From NCBI RefSeq assembly GCF_026625145.1, contig NZ_CP113088.1, forward strand, positions 930,001-994,000: a stretch of 64,000 nucleotides of DNA, written 5' to 3'. The position numbers were made by a program, and so were the translations under genes. Origin of the DNA: Lacinutrix neustonica (GTDB lineage Bacteria; Bacteroidota; Bacteroidia; Flavobacteriales; Flavobacteriaceae). Positions 39,017-48,580 of the stretch are shown here, one piece after another (position 1 is the stretch's first letter; every line of letters begins with the position of its first letter). The notes beneath the pieces were generated by a model. It was given only the letters and a program-made list of their open reading frames with translations. It made no database searches and was not told where the DNA came from.

Positions 39017-40153
39017 ATGAACGTAGAAAGATTACATAGAATATTGTTGGATATACAACAAGAATTAACCAAAACGAATCAAGCAACTTTGATTCAGCAG
39101 ATTGAAACTCATTTGCAAAACCAAATAAACCAACCACAACAACCTACTCATCAAACAAATTTTGTTAAGGCTCTCGAAAATTTATACAAAGCTCTTGAGA
39201 ATTCAAAGTACAATGGTTTCTCTCCTAGTTGGAAACAGGTAATTGATGAAATAACAGCAGATGACCTACTCGGTAATCCATTGAAGACAAAATTAGAACA
39301 AATATTATCTCAGAATACAATTACTCCTGCTAAAGCTCTTGAAGACATAAAAGCAATTAATGCTGAGTTTAAATTATTTCAAACTGCCGTTACAAACACT
39401 CTTGCAGGATTCAAAGAACTTGGAATAGAGGAAGAAGAACTTGAACCAGGAGAATGCGAACTTGGATATACTATCCCAAGAGAATTCATAGATAATAAAC
39501 TTTCTTCTTTCAAAAAAGAAGTTTCGGAACTTACATTTATTCTAAATCATATATCAGAAGCTGTAGAGGGAGAAAAACAAGAATATAAAATCAAAACAAT
39601 TTCTTCTAGTGATTTTCTTCTTTACGTAGTAATCGGACTTCAGGTAGCTGATGTTTTATCTAAAGCAACTGAAAGGATTTTGAACCATTATAAGCAAATT
39701 TTGGAAATAAAGGTCTTAAGAAATCAACTAAGTGAAAAAGGAGTTCCGATAGCTAAAACTAAAGGGGTTGACACTTACGCCAACGGAATGATGGAAACGG
39801 AAATTAAAAAGATTGCTAAAGAAGTATTGGAAGAACATTATAATAATGGCGATACTGCTAGAAAAAACGAGCTTGAAAATGGAGTCGTATTTGCACTTAA
39901 CAAATTAGCAAACAGAATCGATAATGGTTTTAACGTAGAAATTAGAGTAGAACCTTTACCAAAACCTAAAAAGGAAGATGAAATCTCTGAAACGCAACAA
40001 GCACAAATTGATTTAGTTACATCAATACAAAAGAGTTCGAGCAATATTGAATTTATCGAGACTAGTGGAGAATCAATACTTGAATTACCTGAAAAAAAGA
40101 AGAATAGCCAGCAGTTAACAATGGCTATAGTTAATACGGGTTTTGGTGCTTAA
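39017..40153 (+). CDS. Unknown large helical protein (c41)
   Basis: 378 residues, almost entirely helical: glutamine-rich N-terminus (LLDIQQELTKTNQATLIQQIETHLQNQ), a hydrophobic patch near 195-210 (SSSDFLLYVVIGLQVADVLSK) that may be buried or a membrane contact, and a charged tail. No signal peptide. The last 12 codons read into attC 41. I do not recognise a family; size and isolation in one cassette would fit a host-interaction or defence protein, which is a guess. Confidence 0.65.
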   Translation: MNVERLHRILLDIQQELTKTNQATLIQQIETHLQNQINQPQQPTHQTNFVKALENLYKALENSKYNGFSPSWKQVIDEITADDLLGNPLKTKLEQILSQNTITPAKALEDIKAINAEFKLFQTAVTNTLAGFKELGIEEEELEPGECELGYTIPREFIDNKLSSFKKEVSELTFILNHISEAVEGEKQEYKIKTISSSDFLLYVVIGLQVADVLSKATERILNHYKQILEIKVLRNQLSEKGVPIAKTKGVDTYANGMMETEIKKIAKEVLEEHYNNGDTARKNELENGVVFALNKLANRIDNGFNVEIRVEPLPKPKKEDEISETQQAQIDLVTSIQKSSSNIEFIETSGESILELPEKKKNSQQLTMAIVNTGFGA

Positions 40154-40306
40154 CCCAAAGTGTAGAGCTTTTAACAAAGTCCGCCAAATCTTTTGATTTG
40201 GCTTTAAAATAAAAAAGATAAAACAAAATAAAAAGTTTTGGCTAAGTGCTTAATCAAAAGGGCAGTTCCTTTTAATCCCGCACTAACCATAGCCGAGACG
40301 TTGTAA
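40113..40306 (+). repeat. attC site 41 (c41/c42), long form
   Basis: 194 bases. R'' AGTTAAC at 40113 pairs with TTAACT at the start of c41; R' GTTGTAA at 40300. GCCAAATC-TTTT-GATTTGGC hairpin. Confidence 0.88.
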
Positions 40307-40326
40307 GCCATTTGAGAAAAACGCCA

Positions 40327-41046
40327 ATGAAAATAATAATCGGAATAATTATAGCAATCGGACTTATGTTTTTTTACTTAAACAAGAAAAAAGAAAACCC
40401 CACAGAATCAACATCTGAAAACCCTAAACCAGTTAATTTCTACTCATTAAATGATGGAAACCAAAATGAACTGATTATATCAATGGAAATTTCTCAGAAA
40501 TGGCTTGATTCGACAAAAACAAAATATGACTGGAATGAATTTGATGAATATGACAACAGAATGTGGGAATATATGTATAAATTCTTTGACGAGACAGTTG
40601 CTAAAAGTGGAATTGAGGACTACAATGAATTGTGGAATAAATTAACTCGTGAACAAAAAATATTTTGGGCATTTCTATCATTTAACGGAGATACTGACAA
40701 TGGCGGAGTTTATCAATTTATTTTCAACAGACCTGAATTTATTGTTGCAGTTGCAGAAACTTGGGACGAACTAAAAATGACCGAATTGAATACTGACTAT
40801 GAAAATGTACTGAAAGAATTAACTGGAAAATCGACAAAAATCAGCGAACTTAAAGCAGTTTTTAACGATGAATCCAAAGATTGGGAAAAAAGATGGAATT
40901 CGTTTGCTGATGGATATAAAGAATTAAAATCGACTGAAAAAATTGAAGATTATTATTACGACAAAGAATTTAAGAAAAAGCTTTACAAACAAGTCGCAGA
41001 TTTAATCGAGAATAACATTGACAAATTTGCAACAATAAAAGAATAA
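40327..41046 (+). CDS. DUF4375 (DMP19-like) membrane-anchored protein (c42)
   Basis: ATG at 40327 (a TTG at 40312 is an alternative). N-terminal anchor (MKIIIGIIIAIGLMFFYLNKKK), then DUF4375: YNELWNKLTREQKIFWAFLSFNGDTDNGGVYQFIFNRPEFI (one run), with the conserved N-G-G-x-x-Q-F core, and VAETWDELKMTELN. About 240 residues. DMP19 itself is a dNTP-mimic-type inhibitor in Neisseria; no function is implied here. Confidence 0.8.
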   Translation: MKIIIGIIIAIGLMFFYLNKKKENPTESTSENPKPVNFYSLNDGNQNELIISMEISQKWLDSTKTKYDWNEFDEYDNRMWEYMYKFFDETVAKSGIEDYNELWNKLTREQKIFWAFLSFNGDTDNGGVYQFIFNRPEFIVAVAETWDELKMTELNTDYENVLKELTGKSTKISELKAVFNDESKDWEKRWNSFADGYKELKSTEKIEDYYYDKEFKKKLYKQVADLIENNIDKFATIKE

Positions 41047-41053
41047 AAACGGC

Positions 41054-41185
41054 TTACAACACCGTATAAAATTAATTGCTAGTGCAAGCCTACTTACGAA
41101 AATCCTGACGGATTTTCTATTTGGTTTGTATTTGCTAAATTAGTTGCTTAAACAACGCAACTAATCTTATACAATCACGTTAGCA
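41054..41185 (+). repeat. attC site 42 (c42/c43)
   Basis: R'' TTACAAC at 41054, R' GTTAGCA at 41179; GAAAATCC/GGATTTTC hairpin. Confidence 0.88.
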
Positions 41186-41201
41186 AACATTTCAGAACTG
41201 A

Positions 41202-41711
41202 ATGGGAAATTCGATATTTTTAATAATAATTGCTATCTTAATTGTTTTATCTATTTGGTATCTGACTGTAAAATATTTTCTAAATCCATTGTTTTTTAAA
41301 CCAAAAATAAAGACATCTGAAATTATTGATTTCCTGAACAAGAAAGAATGTTTATTTATTGAATATAAAGCTCTTAATAAGGAGGAAAAACAAAGAAATA
41401 TTTTTAATCAGGAAAAAGGATTGACATTTGATAATATATTCTCTACAAAGTCTGAATATAAAATAATTGGATTTTCTCAAAACAAGAATAAACACAAAAT
41501 ATATTGGGCTGAATTAAAATCTTGGTACCGACCTTTTGGAAAACGGATCCTTAATCTAATTGAGGAAAAAGATGTTGAATTATTAGACGAATTACAAAAA
41601 GAATATAATCAAGAAATTATAAAAGTGACAGACAAATGTCCTGCTTGCAATAGCGGAATTTTAACGAATGAAACTGAATGTAAAAATTGCGGACTGAATT
41701 TAGTCGCTTAA
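41202..41711 (+). CDS. Membrane-anchored protein with C-terminal zinc ribbon (c43)
   Basis: 169 residues. One N-terminal membrane helix (FLIIIAILIVLSIWYLTVKYF), a soluble domain, and a C-terminal zinc ribbon CPACNSGILTNETECKNCGL with four cysteines in C-x2-C...C-x2-C spacing. Cytoplasmic ribbon anchored to the membrane; function unknown. Confidence 0.75.
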   Translation: MGNSIFLIIIAILIVLSIWYLTVKYFLNPLFFKPKIKTSEIIDFLNKKECLFIEYKALNKEEKQRNIFNQEKGLTFDNIFSTKSEYKIIGFSQNKNKHKIYWAELKSWYRPFGKRILNLIEEKDVELLDELQKEYNQEIIKVTDKCPACNSGILTNETECKNCGLNLVA

Positions 41712-41727
41712 TGAACAAAAAACGATT

Positions 41728-41860
41728 TGCTAACAATGTGTAAATATAATTGCTTGGTCCACTCTTACTCGGAAAATCCTGCGGATTTTCCTGCGGTTCG
41801 TTCCATTTTTACTATTTTAGTGGCTTAATCACGCAACTATCCTTACACGTAACGTTAGGC
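41728..41860 (+). repeat. attC site 43 (c43/c44)
   Basis: R'' TGCTAAC at 41728 pairs with TTAGCAAA at the start of c43; R' GTTAGGC at 41854. Core as attC 1. Confidence 0.88.
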
Positions 41861-41875
41861 ACAAGCTAAAAAAGA

Positions 41876-42732
41876 ATGACAGAAAATAACCAACTAACCA
41901 TTAAATTTGGAGGAGACGGAAATATCAAAGTAGAAACTTTGACTGACTTTCTAGATGAGTATAAAAACTTACTATACTTAATAAATACGGAATTAGGTTA
42001 CAAATCAGATGATTTAGTAATTGAAGTTTCTCCACCTGAAAATGGAAGCTTTAAAATAAAGATAAAGTCAAAATACAAAGACTTAATTTTAGATAAAATT
42101 GGAGATTTAAGTGTTGGTGTCTTGTTAGGACTAATTGCGATCTATTCTGCAAATGTTGGAGGTAAAAAAGATTTGGAGGAAATAAAAAGCATATTAGAGC
42201 AAAAGCAAATTCAGAATACTGATGTTCCAAAAATAGTTTACAATATTTATCAAAATTACGGAGCTCAACAAAAAATTCAACAAACATTCATTATCGTAAA
42301 TAACGACGATAATATCACAGATTTAAAAATTGAAAATAAAGAAAGAGAAATTATTAGTATCCCGAAATCTGAATTTAATAATGTTATAGAAAACCTTTCT
42401 GTTTCTGAAATAGAATCTATTCCTGAATCTGATATATTATCTGATGAGGCAATTTTAATTATTAAGACAATCCATTTCGAAGGACAAGCAAAATGGGCAT
42501 TTATTTTTAGAGGTTATCCAATAAAAGCTTCAATTAAAGATACAGATTTTATTAACCGACTTAACAATGAAGCATTCAGAAAAGGTGACGCTTTAAAAGT
42601 GATTTTGTCCGAACTCGTAATTACGATGAAAGTTTACAAACGTATTTAGTCGACCAAAGTAGTTACGTTATTGACAAGGTACTTGAGCATAAATCTAAAA
42701 CAGAGAATCAGAATAAACTAAACCTTGAATAA
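41876..42732 (+). pseudogene. Unknown protein with one membrane segment, frame shift near its end (c44, gene 1)
   Basis: Starts MTENNQLTIKFGGDGNIKVETLTDFLDEYKNLLYLI. A beta-rich N-terminal domain, a hydrophobic segment (about 80-98: IGDLSVGVLLGLIAIYSANVG), then a C-terminal beta/alpha domain (AKWAFIFRGYPIKASIKDTDF). The frame as read stops at 42649. A one-base shift near 42615-42622 (TCCGAACTCG) continues RNYDESLQTYLVDQSSYVIDKVLEHKSK to a stop at 42730, which looks like the natural end. It forms a two-gene cassette with the next gene. No family identified. Confidence 0.6.
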
Positions 42733-42740
42733 ATTATAAT

Positions 42741-43308
42741 ATGAATCCAATATTTGAACAACAAAGTGGAGAAGGAATTGGATATAATTATGAATACTTT
42801 CTTAAACGCTTTTTAGAGATTTGTGAAAGTCATTTAAAGAATGGAAGAGCGAAATCATTCGCTTTCATACTTTACGATTTTCACGATAAGCAAATTAGAA
42901 AAATATTAAAAACACAAGGTGGTTTTGCAAAATTGGATAGGCTTTCAGGTTTTGACTTATCAATTTTCTATATAAATAGTGAAGATAAACGTTTAATTAG
43001 CTCTTTCAATAAAATATTTTTAGGAGCTTTTGAAATTAAAAAGAAAGCGAAACTTCCTTCTGTTCTATTTTTTAAAGTAGAAAATAAAGATGTTATTGAT
43101 GTGAAAATTGTTGAATTAGTGCAAGACAATATTTTATTCTCATTCCAAGAACTCTACACCACAATAGAGAGTTATCTCGGAAAACAGTAAAGAATTACCA
43201 AAACCTAAATTGAATAAAGTAATAAGTTTCTTTGAGAATATAAAAAAGATCAGTTTAGATGAATTAATTAGGATTGTAATTTCAAAAGGAATTGAACATT
43301 TTGAATGA
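42741..43308 (+). pseudogene. Unknown partner protein, frame broken at TCTCGG (c44, gene 2)
   Basis: Eight bases after the previous stop. Starts MNPIFEQQSGEGIGYNYEYFLKRFLEICESHLKNGRAKSFAFILYDF (one run). TCTCGG at 43175 read as TCTGG gives TIESYLENSKELPKPKLNKVISFFENIKKISLDELI and a protein of about 189 residues. Soluble alpha/beta with DLSIFYINSEDKRLISSFNKIFLGAFEI. The tight pairing with a membrane-linked gene 1 suggests a two-component function, possibly defence; this is inference only. Confidence 0.6.
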
Positions 43309-43319
43309 ATAAAGCCAGT

Positions 43320-43450
43320 GCCTAACAACGTGTAAAGCTTATTGCTTCAGCATTTTTCATCTGAAACATTAATGACTATAAATTGTTAACCCTTTTTTAT
43401 TTAACTTTAGCAAAACATATCGCAACAAGCCTTACACGAACACGTTAGCC
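43320..43450 (+). repeat. attC site 44 (c44/c45), divergent core
   Basis: R'' GCCTAAC at 43320 pairs with TTAGGCAC at 41855, confirming a two-gene cassette; R' GTTAGCC at 43444. The core has no GGAAAATCC hairpin. Confidence 0.84.
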
Positions 43451-43462
43451 ACAAGCTTAAAA

Positions 43463-44000
43463 ATGACCAGTACTTCAATCAAAAAGATGGATAAGACTAA
43501 AACTTTGTTGCTATCAAATTGGCAATTATTTTGGCATTATTTTCTTGGACTAATTCTATTGAGTGTTGGAATTATGAACCTTTATTGGCTAAATTCTGAA
43601 AATTATAACGGAATTCGGACTGAAAAGGAAATCATAACTTCTATTATCGTTTGGTTTTCATTAGCTTTAATAGTCTTTATAATTAAGAAAAGACGACTGA
43701 ATTTTGTGCGAATTGACATTTCTCTTAACGAAACTGAATTTAAAGAGAAAATGTTGGAAATAGCGGAAAAAGAAAGTTGGAATTTGACAAATAACACCAA
43801 AAGTTTTGCGAAATTTTACAATGGTTCACGGCTGGAATTGGGGATTAACAATGACAATTCTACGATTTGAAAATTACTTGTTGGTTAATAGTATTTGTGA
43901 CCCGGAAATGAGGTCGTGCATATCGGTTTTTAATGAAAACGAACGGAATATAAAACGACTGAAAAAGAATTTAAAAAAGCCAGTGGCTAACAATGTATAA
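43463..44000 (+). pseudogene. Unknown membrane protein, frame broken at TCACGG (c45)
   Basis: ATG at 43463 or 43490. Two membrane helices (about 25-45 and 65-80: FWHYFLGLILLSVGIMNLYWL; IIVWFSLALIVFII), then a soluble tail. Frame 1 stops at 43870. Reading TCACGG (43826) as TCAGG joins YNGSGWNWGLTMTILRFENYLLVNSICDPEMRSCISVF and ends at 44000 inside attC 45. About 178 residues. No family recognised. Confidence 0.65.
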
Positions 44001-44118
44001 CCGCAATTACGGCGGATTCGACTACGTCCGAATCCACTCGGAATTCCTAACGTCAGTGCCAAACCGAAAATAATCGCTAATTTAACCCGTAACTGACGTT
44101 TATACGAGACCGTTGTGC
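43985..44118 (+). repeat. attC site 45 (c45/c46)
   Basis: R'' GGCTAAC at 43985, R' GTTGTGC at 44112; core as attC 14. Confidence 0.87.
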
Positions 44119-44124
44119 ATAATT

Positions 44125-44616
44125 ATGAAAAAACGAATTCTAATAATTTTTATACTGCTGATTTCAATGAAATCTTTCGCGTGTTCTTGCGAATGTAATT
44201 GGGATTGTAGATTCGGAGCAGTTTCTGATAATCAGGAATTCGTGGCACTTATTAAAGTCATTGAATACACGGATTATTTGGAACACGGAAATGAAAAATT
44301 TCCTTATTCGATAACGGTTGAAATAATTAAAAAATATAAAGGTTCGGAATCTCGAAAACGAATAAAAATTTGGGGAGATAACGGAATCTTATGTCGACCA
44401 TATATTGAGGAGTTTAAAGTTGGAAAATATTATTTAATTGCACCATCGAAAATCGAATACGACTCGAAACCTGAACAAAAAAATGATTATGACCTATTTT
44501 CTTGCCATACCGATTATTTAGAAGTGGATTACGACAAGAAAATTGCATACGGAGAATACTCTTGGTGGCGGAAAGAAATTACGCTTGAAAAATTTGAAAG
44601 TAAACTGGAAAAATAA
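44125..44616 (+). CDS. Secreted cysteine-rich protein, TIMP/netrin-like (c46)
   Basis: 163 residues. ATG 12 bases after the boundary; signal peptide MKKRILIIFILLISMKSFA is followed at once by CSCECNWDCRF. A C-x-C at the mature N-terminus plus the beta pattern (FVALIKVIEYTDYLEHG; SITVEIIKKYKGSESRKRIKIWGDNGILCRPYIEEFKVGKYYLIAP) is typical of TIMP/NTR-like OB-fold proteins. Probably periplasmic or secreted; partner unknown. Confidence 0.75.
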   Translation: MKKRILIIFILLISMKSFACSCECNWDCRFGAVSDNQEFVALIKVIEYTDYLEHGNEKFPYSITVEIIKKYKGSESRKRIKIWGDNGILCRPYIEEFKVGKYYLIAPSKIEYDSKPEQKNDYDLFSCHTDYLEVDYDKKIAYGEYSWWRKEITLEKFESKLEK

Positions 44617-44620
44617 CTAT

Positions 44621-44753
44621 GCACAACAATGTATAACCACAATTACGGCGGATTCGACTACGTCCGAATCCACTCGGAATTGCTAACGCCAGTTCTTAAC
44701 CAAAAATTAACACATATTAACCCGTAACTGACGGTTATACGAAACCGTTGTAC
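44621..44753 (+). repeat. attC site 46 (c46/c47)
   Basis: R'' GCACAAC at 44621, R' GTTGTAC at 44747; core as attC 14. Confidence 0.88.
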
Positions 44754-44788
44754 ACAATTAAAAACAAGCATTTCGCTGAAAATAAAAA

Positions 44789-45090
44789 TTGAGAGAATTA
44801 CCAAAAGATATTACTGACGAAATGAAAATCCGATTTGACTCGGACTTAATATTAGCGAATAAAATTTTAGCGGAATATCTAACTGAATACGATTACCTGA
44901 ATTCTGACCGAATTATTCGCTGTATAGTTTATCTAACTCAAAACGGAATTGAAAACTTTGAAAAGAACCTGATTTTAGCGGAACTGACCCAAGAGACGTA
45001 ATGCTTTGGGCTGAATATGAAAGAGAAAATGGAGCTGAACCGAAAAGAGTTCGTGATTTCAATAAAACTTTTACTGAAAATGGTGTTTAA
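44789..45090 (+). pseudogene. Small protein matching the C-terminal domain of the 9239 gene, frame broken (c47, gene 1)
   Basis: TTG start at 44789. The frame as read ends at 45001. A T restored in AGCGGA (44978, giving CTGG) continues LAGTDPRDVMLWAEYERENGAEPKRVRDFNKTF to 45090, about 101 residues. The segment SDRIIRCIVYLTQNGIENFEKNL...VRDFNKTF aligns by eye with the last 80 residues of the EF-Tu-like protein at 9239 (RSQRIVRAAIF...KRVRDFNNEF). So a shared helical domain exists both alone and fused. Confidence 0.6.
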
Positions 45091-45235
45091 GGAAAAAACT
45101 AAGGACAATGAACTTTATGTTTATCTGAATGGAAAATTGATTTATAAAAAGTGGCTGATTACTGGCGAATCAAAAGTCTTTGACTTAATGGCATATGATA
45201 AATACACGCTGAAATCTATAAAAGAAACTGAATAA
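45080..45235 (+). CDS. Small unknown protein overlapping the previous gene (c47, gene 2)
   Basis: ATG at 45080 overlaps the end of gene 1 by 11 bases. 51 residues: MVFKEKTKDNELYVYLNGKLIYKKWLITGESKVFDLMAYDKYTLKSIKETE in outline, with beta-hairpin-like YVYLNGKLIYKKW. An in-frame upstream extension to 45017 would overlap the restored gene 1 and is not preferred. Confidence 0.5.
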   Translation: MVFKEKTKDNELYVYLNGKLIYKKWLITGESKVFDLMAYDKYTLKSIKETE

Positions 45236-45244
45236 AATAACTGT

Positions 45245-45373
45245 GTACAACAACGTGTATAGCTCATTGCGGCTGAATTCCTAATCGGAATTCATTGCAA
45301 TTTGCTATCTTTCGGTTACGTCGGAAAATCATAGCTGATTTTCCGCAACAAGCCATACATAAAACCGTTAGCC
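45245..45373 (+). repeat. attC site 47 (c47/c48)
   Basis: R'' GTACAAC at 45245, R' GTTAGCC at 45367; GAATTCC/GGAATTC and GGAAAATC/GATTTTCC hairpins, as attC 30. Confidence 0.87.
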
Positions 45374-45378
45374 ACCAT

Positions 45379-45918
45379 TTGAGAAAAACTAAAGACATAT
45401 TAATTATCATTTTCGCATTTCTAGTAGTTTTTGCTATTGGATTTGTTCTAATCGGAATTTATGTTATTCAAGATAAATATGATGGAAACTCAGAATTGAC
45501 CGAACTGAATAGTAATAAAAAGATAGAAAGTCCGATTGTTGGAAAATGGAAAGTAATTAACTCAAATGTCGAACCTTTTCAAATAATATCGAACGGAAAA
45601 AAACTTTATTTGAATACAATATTCGAATTTTTAGAAAATGGAAAACATAGAGTTTATGAGACAAATAAATCGGAATTTTTCTCTTCTGTTTCTTATCGTA
45701 TCGATGGACAAAAATTAGTTATGGTCGATTTAGATATGGTCTTTGATTACGGAATTGAAAATCTGACTTCTAATTCGCTAAAATTGAAAATAAGAAAAAT
45801 ACCAACTTACTTTTGGACTGATGAAAATCTTTCTGACCAAAAAGTTAAAGACAAAGTTTCTGAATTACAGAAAAGCGGAGTAATACTCGAACTAATAAAA
45901 ATAAAAAACGGTGGCTAA
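45379..45918 (+). CDS. Membrane-anchored lipocalin-like protein (c48)
   Basis: TTG start at 45379 is taken because the longer open frame begins inside attC 47. About 179 residues: one N-terminal helix (ILIIIFAFLVVFAIGFVLIGIYV), then a lipocalin-like domain beginning IVGKWKVINSNVEPF, with FEFLENGKHRVYETNKSEFFSSVSYRIDGQKLVM. The G-x-W start and repeated strands support the fold. Probably faces the periplasm. Confidence 0.72.
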   Translation: MRKTKDILIIIFAFLVVFAIGFVLIGIYVIQDKYDGNSELTELNSNKKIESPIVGKWKVINSNVEPFQIISNGKKLYLNTIFEFLENGKHRVYETNKSEFFSSVSYRIDGQKLVMVDLDMVFDYGIENLTSNSLKLKIRKIPTYFWTDENLSDQKVKDKVSELQKSGVILELIKIKNGG

Positions 45919-46044
45919 CACCGTATATAATTTATTGCTAGTTCTAGCCTACTTACGAAAATCCTCGCGGATTTTCTATTCGGTTTTTATTTGCTAAATT
46001 AGGTGCTTAAACCACGCAACAAACCATATACAAACACGTTATGT
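45913..46044 (+). repeat. attC site 48 (c48/c49)
   Basis: R'' GGCTAAC at 45913, R' GTTATGT at 46038; GAAAATCC-TCGC-GGATTTTC hairpin. Confidence 0.88.
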
Positions 46045-46113
46045 GCAAGCTGAAAAAACAAAAGTGTAACAATAATCCAATTTTTTAATCCTTAAAGGAA
46101 ACCAAAAGAACAA

Positions 46114-47400
46114 ATGAGAAAATTAGCTTTAATATTAATCATAGTAATTTCTTTTTCATCGTGTAATCAAAGTAAAAAAAACACCGACAATCCAATAAGT
46201 GAAAAGCAAATCGTAATGGATTCTTTAACAGCGGAATTAGATTCTATTCAAAAAAATGGACAAATAAATGGATTTGCAGTTGCAATGGTCGACCAAAACG
46301 GAGTACTCTATGAAAAAGGCTTTGGATTAGCTAATCTTGAGACAAAAGAGAAGTATACTGAAAACACCATACAGCATATTGCTTCGGTTTCTAAAACCCT
46401 AATTGGTATTGCTTTAATGAAAGCTAAAGAAATGGGGAAACTAGATTTAGACGACCCTATTCAGGACTATTTGCCTTTTAAAGTGATAAACCCAAATTAT
46501 CCGAATGAAACGATTACCATAAGACAATTAGCGACACATACTTACGGTATTAATGATACGGACCAATATATGAATCGAGCTTGGATTCTTACAAAAAACC
46601 AAGACTTGACAAAGGTAAGCAAAGATTATCCAGCTCAAAGATTAAACCCAAATGAACTTGATATTCCAATGGAAAAATATTTAAAAGGATATTTGGAGTT
46701 TAATGGTGCATATTATCAAGATGATAATTACATAAACTTCAAACCAGGAGAACGGTATAACTATTCAAACATAGGTGCTACACTATGTGCTTTGGTTATC
46801 GAAAAAGCGACAGGTCAAGCATTTGATTCATTTACCGAAGAACATATCTTAAGGCCTTTAGGTATGAATTCTTCAGGTTGGTCACTTGAGGATGTGGATA
46901 TAAAAAAGCATTCGAGATTATATAGAAATGATAATACGCTTTTACCCTTTTATACAGCTATAACTTATCCCGATGGAATGTTGATTTCTTCAAGTAGCGA
47001 TATGGCTAAATACCTAGCTGAATTAGTTAAAGGTTATTCAGGAGAAGGTACATTACTTTCAACAGACAGCTACAAAGAACTCTTCACAGAACAATTAGAA
47101 GAACAAAACTTTGAATCACGAAATGCTGGGAATCCCTATAATGGAGATTATAGTCCTGCCCTATTCATTGGACATAGTGCATTGGGCTACATAGGACATT
47201 CAGGAGGAGATGCAGGAGTAGGAACTTGGATGTATTTTGACAAAGAGAAAAAAACAGGCAGATACATAGTAATTAATACAGATATGGGAAATGATGAACG
47301 AGCGAAAGAATTAGAATACTATGCCGTTTGGGATAAAATGAATGAATATTTTGATAAATTGAAAGTAGAAAAGCCAGCACATAACAATGGCTATAATTAA
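46114..47400 (+). CDS. Lipoprotein serine hydrolase, beta-lactamase fold (class C-like) (c49)
   Basis: 428 residues, intact. Lipobox FSSC after MRKLALILIIVISF. Beta-lactamase family (Pfam PF00144-type) motifs: HIASVSKTLIGIALMKA with S-x-x-K, LDDPIQDYLPFKV, RQLATHTYGIND, RYNYSNIGATLCALVIEKATG with Y-S-N, and IGHSGGDAGVGTWM with HSGG in place of KTG. This profile is usual for esterases or D-aminopeptidase-like hydrolases, not true beta-lactamases. The tail reads into attC 49 (stop TAA at 47398). Confidence 0.9.
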   Translation: MRKLALILIIVISFSSCNQSKKNTDNPISEKQIVMDSLTAELDSIQKNGQINGFAVAMVDQNGVLYEKGFGLANLETKEKYTENTIQHIASVSKTLIGIALMKAKEMGKLDLDDPIQDYLPFKVINPNYPNETITIRQLATHTYGINDTDQYMNRAWILTKNQDLTKVSKDYPAQRLNPNELDIPMEKYLKGYLEFNGAYYQDDNYINFKPGERYNYSNIGATLCALVIEKATGQAFDSFTEEHILRPLGMNSSGWSLEDVDIKKHSRLYRNDNTLLPFYTAITYPDGMLISSSSDMAKYLAELVKGYSGEGTLLSTDSYKELFTEQLEEQNFESRNAGNPYNGDYSPALFIGHSALGYIGHSGGDAGVGTWMYFDKEKKTGRYIVINTDMGNDERAKELEYYAVWDKMNEYFDKLKVEKPAHNNGYN

Positions 47401-47574
47401 TACGGGTTTTAGTACTTAACCCGAAGTCTGTGCACATTTATAAAGTCCGCCAAATCTTTTGATTTGGCTTTTAAAATGAAAAGATAAAAACAAAATAAAA
47501 AGCTTTGGCTAAGTGCTTAATCGGAAATTTAGTGATTTTAATTCCCGTACTAACCATAGCCGAGACCGTTGTAG
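47379..47574 (+). repeat. attC site 49 (c49/c50), long form
   Basis: 196 bases. R'' ACATAAC at 47379 pairs with TTATGTGC at the start of c49; R' GTTGTAG at 47568. Core as attC 10. Confidence 0.88.
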
Positions 47575-47579
47575 CACAT

Positions 47580-48021
47580 ATGAAAAAACTCATATTCACG
47601 ATAATAACAGCACTCGGATTTGTTACAGATGAATGTCTGATTTTTGAATATGTTTGTGATTATCCCGAACGTGGACCTAAATTTTACGGATTTCCATTTA
47701 TACAAGAAACTGACACAACTTGGGTCTTTTCTATGTCTCGGAGAAATTTATCTATTCGGATTTTTAGGAAATCTAATATTTTGGACAATAATAATTGGGG
47801 GAATTGTTTTGCTCTTGGACAAGATTAAAGGAAAACTTATAAAGAAAATAATTGGAATTTTTGGCTTGTTAATTTTAGTTTGGTCTTTATTTATTTCGTT
47901 TGTGTATTTTGGCGCAGTTGACTGGAGATTGAAATTTACTCACGACAATTTCAAAATGGATTACTATCAATCTGACATTGATTGCGAAAGGAATTTTTTA
48001 CTAATAAAAAAATATAGATAA
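47580..48021 (+). pseudogene. Unknown membrane protein, frame broken at TCTCGG (c50, gene 1)
   Basis: ATG at 47580. Frame lost at TCTCGG (47736); TCTGG gives WVFSMSGEIYLFGFLGNLIFWTIIIGGIVLLLDKIKG. About 146 residues with an N-terminal hydrophobic segment, then membrane helices at about 63-80 and 95-112 and a soluble tail. Resembles small Bacteroidota membrane proteins with the YLFGFLGNLIFW pattern; no named family. Confidence 0.65.
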
Positions 48022-48054
48022 ATATAACAAAACTGTTTATAGCATATTTAAAAA

Positions 48055-48447
48055 ATGGCGAACTCAAGGACAACTGACTTTCTTTTTGGATGTAAAAATC
48101 TGTATTTTATGGAAATTCATCCTTTCGATTTTAACAAAACAGATACTGAAGAATATAAAGGAATAGTTGCACTTGGAAAAGAGTTAATGGAAGAGCTTGG
48201 AATTCAAAATTTTGCACGATTTATAATGGAATATCAATATCGTGTCGGAATATGGTCATCCTTTATAATATTGGAATATGGAAGACCTGACCGAAATGAA
48301 ATTCTAAAAATTAGCGGAACTGAAACTATACTTGCTTCTTGTTTAGGAAAAATTGAACAAAACGAAATCGATGAATTACCAAATGAAATTATTGAAAACA
48401 AAAAAAGTTGGATAAGAAAAATAAATACGTGCTACAACACCGTATAA
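48055..48447 (+). CDS. Unknown soluble protein (c50, gene 2)
   Basis: 130 residues, 33 bases after gene 1. Contains MANSRTTDFLFGCKNLYFMEIHPFDF, GIVALGKELMEELGIQNFARFIMEYQYRVGIWSSFIILEYG and a helical end. The last codons lie in attC 50 (stop at 48445). No domain recognised. Confidence 0.65.
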   Translation: MANSRTTDFLFGCKNLYFMEIHPFDFNKTDTEEYKGIVALGKELMEELGIQNFARFIMEYQYRVGIWSSFIILEYGRPDRNEILKISGTETILASCLGKIEQNEIDELPNEIIENKKSWIRKINTCYNTV

Positions 48448-48562
48448 AATTAATGGCTAGTTCTCGCCTACTTACGAAAATCCTCGCGGATTTTCTATCT
48501 AGTGTTTATTTGCTAAATTAGGTGCTTAAACACGCCACTAATCTTATACATAAACGTTGTGT
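48432..48562 (+). repeat. attC site 50 (c50/c51)
   Basis: R'' CTACAAC at 48432 pairs with TTGTAGCAC at 47569; R' GTTGTGT at 48556; GAAAATCC-TCGC-GGATTTTC hairpin. Confidence 0.88.
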
Positions 48563-48580
48563 GTAATGTAAACCAATATT

